A stretch of 10,287 nt of DNA from an uncultured bacterium (GTDB lineage Bacteria; Verrucomicrobiota; Kiritimatiellia; CAIKKV01), in NCBI GenBank assembly GCA_903828035.1, contig CAIKKV010000719.1:1-10287 (forward strand). Direction: 5' to 3'. Position numbers and translations under genes: made by a program. Under the pieces are notes generated by a model. It saw only the letters and a program-made list of their open reading frames with translations, was not told where the DNA came from and did no database searches. The first letter of the stretch is position 1; each line of letters opens with the position of its first letter. Shown here piece by piece: positions 1 through 7,200 of this stretch.

Positions 1-1281
1 ATCGGCATCGGCATGCCACATCAGCCGGGTCGTCAGGTAGGTGTGCGGCCCGTAGAGGTTCCAGGCCGCCATGGACTCCATATTGATGCCCAGGCATCCG
101 GTCTTCTTCAGGTACGGAATGGTTTCCTTTATGGACGAGATCTTGGAGATCGGGACCGTCACCTCGGCCAGGTTGTAATTGTAATCATAGCAGGCCGTGC
201 GCATCAGCCTGGCCCAGCCCTCCACCACGCTCCGGTAACGCTGCCGCGACTCGCACGCGGTGTTCTCCACGCCGTGCAGCCGGCAAAACCGGATGGTCGT
301 GATCCAGGCCACCAGGTTCGGCGAAAACTCCTTCAAGTTCTTCGGCGGCAGGGTGTAGTCGGAATAGGCATAGAAGTTCAGGATGAAACCGGGGGCCTCC
401 TTCGCCACCTGCTTGGCGACCTCGTTAAAGAACCAGGCGTACCGGTCCGACATGGACAGCGCCCCGTTGCTGGGCTCGATATACCCCGCCACATCCAGGG
501 CCCTGCACCGGTCGCACTCGCAGAACCCGCGGCCGTCCGGGGGGGAGATGGAGTCGGCCTTCACCCCGCTCCTGGCCTTCGCGATGTAGGCCTGGGCGAA
601 CAGGCGCACCACGTCGGGGTTGCTGGTGCAGACCCAGTTCCCGGGCTTGCGCACCCCGTTGCGCAAGGCGAAATACTCGGGGTGGTTCGTGTAATAAGCC
701 GCCGGCGGAATATGCTTCCAGTCATGCTGGTTGGGCAGGTCCAGCCCGCCCGTGCGCGCCCACTGCCGCTGCATGCACCAGACTTCACGAAAGGCGAAAT
801 CCGGCTTCTCCCGGACATCCAGCCCGTCGAGCGAAATGGTCTTCCGCTCGGGAATCACTTCCCCCGGCGCGCAATGCATCAGCCACCGGCAGCCCAGGCC
901 CTCGAAATAGTGCGTCACGGCGAAGCGGGCCGATTTGGCCGACTCGCCCGCCATCAGCAGATGGTTCCCCTTGCTCAGCAGGGCGTAGCCGTCCTCCGAC
1001 CCGCTCACCGGAGGCGGGGGGAGCCCCATCTCCAGCGCCAGCTTGCCCACGACGATGGCCGGTTCATCCGCCCCCGGCTTCTCCCCGGCCGGGGCGGTCC
1101 GGACCGCCACCTTGGCCCCGGACATCTGCTCCAGCACCTTGACCAGGTCGGCGGCCGCATTCGTCGAGTCCCCGCAATGCCAGATGGCTCCTTTCGCGAC
1201 TCCGTCCTTGACCAGGTCCGCGCCCTGGACCGAAGCGGCAACTACCGCCAGCAGGCCTGCCATGAGCATTGTCTTCTTCAT
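1..1281 (-). CDS. DUF4838 domain-containing exported putative glycan-active protein (3' end cut off by the window)
   Basis: The first 427 codons are present; the C-terminus lies beyond position 1. The start is ATG at 1281-1279, with a GAAAGGG ribosome binding site just upstream (1286-1292). Residues 1-20 form a Sec signal peptide (MKK, then a hydrophobic core, likely cut after VQG), so the product acts outside the cytoplasm. Residues 30-150 look like the alpha/beta N-terminal domain common before GH-type TIM barrels (an IVVGK strand near 76, GYALL near 98, then a segment reading YFEGLGCRWL). From about 160 the sequence matches DUF4838 as I remember it: FAFRE, HPEYFAL (200-206), a CTSNPDVVRLFA stretch (218-229), ISPPDG followed by the Cys cluster C254-x-C256-x2-C259, a WFFNEVAKQVAKEAP helix, an AYSDYTLPP strand, YDYNYN (365-370) and a final LKKTGCLGINME strand. 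DUF4838 belongs with GH-like barrels, but I know no firmly established reaction for it. It is the last visible gene of the operon, 11 nt after the GH42-like gene, which suggests a shared glycan substrate. The family call is good; substrate and catalytic residues are unknown. Confidence 0.85.
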   Translation of the reverse strand, partial: MKKTMLMAGLLAVVAASVQGADLVKDGVAKGAIWHCGDSTNAAADLVKVLEQMSGAKVAVRTAPAGEKPGADEPAIVVGKLALEMGLPPPPVSGSEDGYALLSKGNHLLMAGESAKSARFAVTHYFEGLGCRWLMHCAPGEVIPERKTISLDGLDVREKPDFAFREVWCMQRQWARTGGLDLPNQHDWKHIPPAAYYTNHPEYFALRNGVRKPGNWVCTSNPDVVRLFAQAYIAKARSGVKADSISPPDGRGFCECDRCRALDVAGYIEPSNGALSMSDRYAWFFNEVAKQVAKEAPGFILNFYAYSDYTLPPKNLKEFSPNLVAWITTIRFCRLHGVENTACESRQRYRSVVEGWARLMRTACYDYNYNLAEVTVPISKISSIKETIPYLKKTGCLGINMESMAAWNLYGPHTYLTTRLMWHADAD

Positions 1282-1285
1282 AAGT

Positions 1286-1292
1286 CCCTTTC
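1286..1292 (-). promoter_or_regulatory. Ribosome binding site of the DUF4838 gene
   Basis: Read on the minus strand, GAAAGGG follows the TAG stop of the upstream gene directly and lies 4 nt before the ATG at 1281-1279. The whole gap between the two genes is 11 nt, so there is no room for a separate promoter or terminator; co-transcription and reinitiation are likely. Confidence 0.7.
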
Positions 1293-4200
1293 CTAATCCG
1301 CCTGTAAAATATCACCCTCCTCCACGCGCGGCAAAACCGCCTGATAGAGCTCCCCGTTTTTCTCCACGGAAAACGACTTTTTCAGCCACAGGGAGGTCAG
1401 CTTGACCGGCTGGCCGCGGCTTCGCCAGCTCACCGTAACCCCGCTCTGCGAAACCAGGTCTTTCCCTTTATACCCCCAGTTCATCAGCAGGATCGTCTCG
1501 CGACCCGATCCGGGATGGCGCATCAGCACCGCCTCGATGACCGGGCTCGACACCCGGACAGGCGGAACAGCTCCCGCCGCCAGCACGGGCGCCTCCAGGA
1601 TGGCGCGCTTGGACTCCTTCAGCTGCGCCGGCATGTCAAATCCGGCGTTCAGGATATCCGAGGCGTATTCCAGTCCGGCATAAAACCCGATCACCACGGC
1701 CGCCCCTTTTCCATAGGGATGACGGACCGCCGCCACGCCCCCGTCGGCGTACGTTCCCAGGATCTCCGAGCCCTCGACCGGGTCCAGCACTTCCCGGCCG
1801 ACCGCCAGGGAAAACCCCTCCTTGAACAGGCTTCCGCCCGGCTTGAAAACAAACGAGGCCTCGGGAGGAGGCGCGCGGCACGGCCCCAGGTCCGCCAGGA
1901 CGCCGGCCCCATACCGCTTCACCTCCCGCCACACCGCCACCGGGCCGCGGCTCTTCAGGCCCAACACGGGCCGCAGCCCGTCCAGGGGCCGGTCCGCTTC
2001 ATCCCGGGCCAGGCCGCCCGCCGTCGTGATCAGCGTGCCGCCCTCCGCCACCCAGCGGGCCAGTTTATCCGCCACGTCCCTCCGGATATGCGATCCGCTC
2101 ACGACGATGACCTTGTACCGGGCCAGGTCCTCCGACAGCAGGTAGCCCTCGTCCAGCGCATCCGCCGGCACATGCGCGTGCGCCAGGGCTTCGTAGACCC
2201 ACTTGCCATTCTCCCAGGAGGCGCTGTTGTCGAACACGGCCGAGGTGAACGGCCGCACCACGGCCGCCTCGGCGGGCCAGGCCCGCTCGGCGTCGTACAG
2301 GGCCTCCTCCGCCTCCCCCAGCAGGTGCGCCGCGCGGCTGACGTCGTCCAGCCGGCCGGGCGCGCGGGCAAAGGTGTCGGGGTGGTGCCAGTCCGGCCCG
2401 TAGGTGTACCAGTAAATGGAACGCACCCGGCGCGCCGCGGCCGAGAGGGTCCGCTGGATCACCGCGCCGCGCGACGGCTTGATCATCAGCCCGAAGCGCG
2501 TGCCGAGCTTTTCCTGGTGGATCCGCCCCACCTCGCACAGGTAGCTGTCCCAGCCCCAGGTGCGCGGGTCGCGGTTGGAGGTTTCGTACATGAACGCATT
2601 GTCCGCCCGCCGGTACCAGTCGAAGAAATCCAGGCTGTGCCCGGCCATGAGGAAGCTGTTGCCTCGAAGGGCGAAGCTGTAGACCCAGGGCTGCTTCGCC
2701 TCGGGCGCGTCCGCGCGCCCCTCCGCCAGGGCTTTCCGCTTCCGCTCGTTCTGGGCCATCAGGCTGGTCCGCAGGGGGGCGAAGATTCCCGCGGAGGCTT
2801 CATTGTTGAAGCGGGCGGAATAATAGCGGAGCAAGGCCCAGCCGTGCTCCGGCAGCGGCGGCTTGAAAGCTTGGCCGGCGCGCTCCCCGCCGGGCGGAAG
2901 CTCCGGGCCGGCCTTGTCGTCCAGGTCCGGAATCGCCGCCCCGTCGCTCTTGTCAATCACCAGCGGATCGCTCCCGGCCGCCGCTTTCCTCAGCTGCGCC
3001 TCCGCGGCCGCGCGGGCCGCGCTCGCCTCCTTCTGCCGCTCCGCCCAGGGCTTCGCCGAATACCCGAACGTCGACCGGATGGGCTCCCAGTCGGCAGCGC
3101 CGAAATCGGCCGGCGTGAGGGCGAACCCTTTCAGGTAATCGCGAAAGGCCTGCCGGCAGCAGGGGCAGGCCCCCTGGTGCGCCTTTCCCTCGGCAGACTG
3201 GTCAAAAAAGCTTCCGATCTCGCTGATCGTCTGGAACCAGTACTCCTCGAAAGGCTCCTGGCGCAGGCGGGCCATCATGGCCTCCACGCCGGCCGCCACG
3301 TGGGTTGCGAAGCCCGCATGGGCCGGATGAAAGGGGCACCCGTCGCCCGGCCGGGGATTGTTCGGGTCAAAGCCCGGCAACAAATATTGCGCCGGAAACC
3401 GGGTGAGGAAGACGTTCTGGTTATCCCCCTGCGCTTTCCCCAGCGCCCGGCCGACTCCGTCCCCCTTCCGGATCAGATCCCTCAATCCCGGCCAGGTGTT
3501 ATAGAAAATGCCGTTCACGCCGAGTTGGCGCAAAGTCCGATACTCCGCCAGATACACGTCCGGGTTGCAGGTCTGCAGGTTCCACCCGGCGCACCCGCTC
3601 ATGCAGGCATAGCGGGCGGGAAGGCGGTCCCCGGCCCAGGGCAACGCCTCCAGGCGGTCGGCCCGCTTTTGCGCATAGGCAAGCAGGCCGCCGGTCTCCT
3701 GCAGAAACTCCGGCGAGCCGGGCGGGGAAGACGAAAAGCGGACGGTCAGCCGACTGCCGGACGGCGCGGCTTCCGTAAAGGTCTTCACGACTTTCCCCCG
3801 GAGGCTGAGCTCAAACTCCAGGGTGACGGCTTCCACCGGAACAGGCTTGCGGGTTTTTCCATTCAACCCATCGACCCGGAACGTCACGAAATCCTTGAAG
3901 GTGGAGAGCGGCTTCGCAGGCGACCAGGCGCCCCGCTTAAGCCACAGATGGGTGTCGGCGCCGCCCTCTTCAACGATCCGGTCAGGGTCGGAGGGCTCCT
4001 CCGAAAGGAGGGCCAGGACATCGCCCGCTTCGCCGGCCTGTTTTTCCATCAGCCCGGCGGGCTGGGCGGCTGAAGGAGGCGCGGGCCGCTCCTTCGTCAC
4101 CTCATCCCAGCCGCCGTTGGGCGTCGGATAAAAAAGCCGCACATACAGGTCCGGCTTCACGGCGACGGCGCGCACGCGAAGAGCGAAGGGATCGGGGACA

Positions 4201-4295
4201 GGATCGGCGGCAGCTCCGGCAAACAGGCACCCTGCCGCCAGCAGGGATGCCATCAGGCGCCCTGCCCTCTTGCCCGCCCCGGCATGCCGCCTCAT
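1293..4295 (-). CDS. Exported GH42-like putative glycoside hydrolase with trimerisation-type domain
   Basis: A 1000-aa protein whose ATG overlaps the TGA of the upstream gene (ATGA, 4292-4295), a sign of translational coupling. There is no strong Shine-Dalgarno before this ATG. An in-frame ATG at 4253-4251 (Met15) follows an AAGAGGG tract and is the alternative start; either keeps the signal peptide. The basic n-region and a core reading ASLLAAGCLFAGAAA suggest export; AAGC is only a poor lipobox, so ordinary cleavage after AGAAA is as likely. Residues 35-200 appear to be beta-rich. A barrel-like region at 230-640 holds FQTISEIGSFF (E359, possible acid/base), a C377-P-C-C cluster leading into FRDYL, DFFDWYRRADNAFMYE (E571) and YWYTYGPDW. 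Residues 715-760 (an RYKVIVVSGSHI strand, then RWVAEGGTLITT) closely resemble the GH42 trimerisation fold. The last 80 residues look like a C-terminal beta domain (ILLMNW to EEGDILQ). An Ala/Lys/Glu-rich insert (418-440) is unusual. The hydrolase-fold call is fair; substrate and catalytic residues are inference. Confidence 0.75.
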   Translation of the reverse strand: MRRHAGAGKRAGRLMASLLAAGCLFAGAAADPVPDPFALRVRAVAVKPDLYVRLFYPTPNGGWDEVTKERPAPPSAAQPAGLMEKQAGEAGDVLALLSEEPSDPDRIVEEGGADTHLWLKRGAWSPAKPLSTFKDFVTFRVDGLNGKTRKPVPVEAVTLEFELSLRGKVVKTFTEAAPSGSRLTVRFSSSPPGSPEFLQETGGLLAYAQKRADRLEALPWAGDRLPARYACMSGCAGWNLQTCNPDVYLAEYRTLRQLGVNGIFYNTWPGLRDLIRKGDGVGRALGKAQGDNQNVFLTRFPAQYLLPGFDPNNPRPGDGCPFHPAHAGFATHVAAGVEAMMARLRQEPFEEYWFQTISEIGSFFDQSAEGKAHQGACPCCRQAFRDYLKGFALTPADFGAADWEPIRSTFGYSAKPWAERQKEASAARAAAEAQLRKAAAGSDPLVIDKSDGAAIPDLDDKAGPELPPGGERAGQAFKPPLPEHGWALLRYYSARFNNEASAGIFAPLRTSLMAQNERKRKALAEGRADAPEAKQPWVYSFALRGNSFLMAGHSLDFFDWYRRADNAFMYETSNRDPRTWGWDSYLCEVGRIHQEKLGTRFGLMIKPSRGAVIQRTLSAAARRVRSIYWYTYGPDWHHPDTFARAPGRLDDVSRAAHLLGEAEEALYDAERAWPAEAAVVRPFTSAVFDNSASWENGKWVYEALAHAHVPADALDEGYLLSEDLARYKVIVVSGSHIRRDVADKLARWVAEGGTLITTAGGLARDEADRPLDGLRPVLGLKSRGPVAVWREVKRYGAGVLADLGPCRAPPPEASFVFKPGGSLFKEGFSLAVGREVLDPVEGSEILGTYADGGVAAVRHPYGKGAAVVIGFYAGLEYASDILNAGFDMPAQLKESKRAILEAPVLAAGAVPPVRVSSPVIEAVLMRHPGSGRETILLMNWGYKGKDLVSQSGVTVSWRSRGQPVKLTSLWLKKSFSVEKNGELYQAVLPRVEEGDILQAD
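4292..4295 (-). promoter_or_regulatory. ATGA stop-start overlap coupling the repeat-protein and GH42-like genes
   Basis: On the minus strand the TGA stop of the 1612-aa gene (4294-4292) overlaps the ATG of the 1000-aa gene (4295-4293). The sequence just upstream (GATCATCATAAG) has no good Shine-Dalgarno, so the downstream gene probably relies on ribosomes finishing the upstream gene, unless Met15 is the true start. Confidence 0.75.
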
Positions 4296-7200
4296 CTTAT
4301 GATGATCAGCGAACCCGATACGGGTTTCCAGAGGATCTGGCCGCCTTCATAAACGACCAGGCTGGCGTTGCCCCAATCGTCGTGGTAGGCCGAGTTCAGC
4401 GTCAGCGTGTAGCCCTTGAGGTAGAGGATCGAGTTCGGGTAGATGAACAGGTTTCTCATCGTCAGGTTCCCCGTCAGCTCCACGTTCGCCCGGTTGCTCA
4501 CCACCAAGGTGACCGGCGTCAGCTCGCCCGCGGCCGCATAGGAGGGCACGGGAAGCTGCGTGGCGGAGTTGGTCAGGATGAGCGGCCGGTTGGCGTTATC
4601 GATGAGCAGCGTTCCGCGGCCGGCTTCCGAAGCGCGTTCCCGGTAGAGCGTTCCCGCCCCGGACGCCCAGTTTACCGTTAAAGGCGGACATCCCGCCGCG
4701 CTGAACGTCACATCCCCGAAGGACTCGGACGCCGTGAGCAGCACGGCAATGCGTCCGCCGCCGCCGGGGGAGCTGTTGTCGGCGCCGCTGGGGTCGCCCT
4801 GCGCATCGATCGACCCCGAGCCCTGCAGGTAGCGGGTCTTCAGGTAAACGGAGCCCGCCGCGGCGCCGGCGCAGCGCGATTCAGTGGGCAGGCTGGTTTG
4901 AACGCTGATGGCGCCATACACCGTCGTGGTTCCTCGCACCACCAGCTCGATTGAACCGCCCCCCGGCCGCAGGGCAGAGCTCACCGTGTACGTTGAGCCC
5001 CCGCTTCCCAGCGTCCTCGGCGACCTCACTGAGCCGTAGCTGTTCGAAGGCATCCGAACGAGTGCTCCCTGACCGCCACGCCCGCCATGCCCGGCGCCCT
5101 GGATCGATTGGCCGGAACTCACCGCCGGCGACGCCGGACCCTTCGCCGAAAAATAGCCTTTCATGTTGGCCTCGATCGCTCCGCCGGCCTCCACCGTCAG
5201 GTTCCCGGCCAGATCCAGGACCAGCCGGTAATCTTCCGATCCCGGGATCGGATTATAGTTGCCTGAATGCGAAAGCGACCCGTTGGAGGCCACCACCCAA
5301 TTGCCCGCCACGCTCACGGGGACGTCCAGGCACAGGCTGTAATTGGAAATGACAAACGGAGTGGGGAATGTCACAAGATTGGTCCCGCGCAAGGCGATCG
5401 CCGCGCCCGCCGGAGCCGCCAACGCCGTGCGCCAGTTGGTGACCACGGAGGCGCCCGAGCCCTGGATCCTCGCCACGCCGAAATCGATCGTCGTATTCGT
5501 GTTGATCCCCAGGATGCCCCTGTTCCGGATAATCACGCCGGCCAGTTGATTCAAATTGAAGTTGTTGACCAGTGTGCAGGCACCGACCGGATTGAAGCCC
5601 GTCAGGTTTCCGTTATCCACGATCAGCGTTCCCGTTCCCGACGACTGCCCGGCCGTCTGGAGATAGACCGTCCCGGCTCCCGCCATATAGTAGCCGCCCC
5701 CGCCGCCATAGGCGCGGAGGGACACATTCCCGACAGTCGCGGAATTGGTGAGCAGGACGGCGATCCGCCCGCCCCCGCCACCCCCCGAGTTAATCGTGCC
5801 ACCGGTGCCGCCTGCGGCGTCAACCACGCCGGTTCCTTCCATCGAAGCTGATTGAACCAGGATCGACCCACCGGCTGATCCGGCATACAACGCGCCGTAG
5901 CCCCTGGCGGAAAGGACTCCGTTAACCGTAGCCGTTCCGGTCACGTTCAGAAGGATGGCCCCGCCCCCGCGGCCCGTCGCACCGCTTCCCAGGTTGGTCG
6001 GATACTCCATCAACCCGCATGTGGGAGTGACCGCGATCTGCGCGGAGCCCATCGCGCCCAGTCCACCATGACTGGCTCCCGAGTTGGTCGAGCCATTGCC
6101 TCCGGTCGAGGGACCCTTGGCGAGATCAAAGCCCTTTTGATCCACATTGATCGCGCCCGCCGGGCCCACGGTCAGGTTCCCGCCCACGGAGAGGCTCAAC
6201 CGGTCTGACTCCACCATGCCGCCGCTGTTGGTCAAATGGGTCAACACGCCGCCATAGATCGAACAATCCCCGGTGATCGACACATTCGTAAAGGCCCCCT
6301 GGCCGGGATACTTGGTCAGGCAGGTGATCGTGCCGGTGTAGCCGGACTCTAGCAGCAGGGACCCCAAATTGACACTGACCACGTTCGCCGTACAGCTTGC
6401 CTGGTCACGGAAATCAAACTCGACATCCTCGCCCGTCAAGGGGGCATGGCCCAGCGACCAATTGGTGGCCGTGGACCAGTTGCCTGTGCCGATCCAATAG
6501 TTCTTATTCGGTGAAGTCGCGCCAAGACAGATCACGTAAATCGACTTGTTGATATTCGTCACCGACCACGTGCCGCCTGCCAGGAAGGCGCTCGTGTCGA
6601 GCGTGACATCGGCCATGTCCAGATTCACGGCTGTCCCGTAGGTCAGCACTTTAAGGCTGTAATTCCGGTTGGCCTGGAACGGAAGCGTCTGGCCCAGGGA
6701 ATCCATCCGGATGATCAGCTTTTCCCCGCCCGGAACGGAGGTCAGCGCATTGGTCACGAGAATCCGGTCATAATCGGCGCCCGCCCCGGCATCGTTGTTG
6801 GCAATGCTGGCGACTTCACACTTATACGCGCCGCCGCCATTCCACGTCAGGTTGCCCATCGTCAGCGTGCCGCCGGGCGCGCCATCCACCCCGGGGGAAA
6901 GCACGCCGCCGGCAAAATTGGTCGCGTCGCCCGAGATCACTCCGGTCCCCGCCAGCGTTCCGCGAACGCTAGCGCCGGCCGTATTCGTTCCGTTATTCTG
7001 GAATGTTCCCCCGCTGTAGACATTCACCGCGCCCACGTTCATCACGTTGTTCAGATACGTTGCATTGGCATTGACATTCACCGCGCCCGAAATGATGCCG
7101 TCGTTCCGGAGGATGCCCCCGTTATTGACGTTCACCGTGCCCGTGCCGGTGGCGGACCCCGTGCTATTGGACGCCTGCAGCGTGCCGCTGTCGACCGCTG

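Noticed and set aside
13..1296. A 427-codon open frame on the + strand opposite the DUF4838 gene.
   Set aside because: Low-complexity composition and no motifs; the minus-strand frame shows a signal peptide and DUF4838 motifs.
1515..4073. An 852-codon open frame on the + strand opposite the GH42-like gene.
   Set aside because: Its translation is Arg/Gly/Pro/His-rich with no domain, signal or ribosome site. Long antisense frames are expected opposite GC-rich genes, and the minus-strand protein has clear domains.
4292..4350. A PEP-CTERM sorting signal at the end of the giant protein.
   Set aside because: There is no PEP motif, no transmembrane helix and no basic cluster at the C-terminus.
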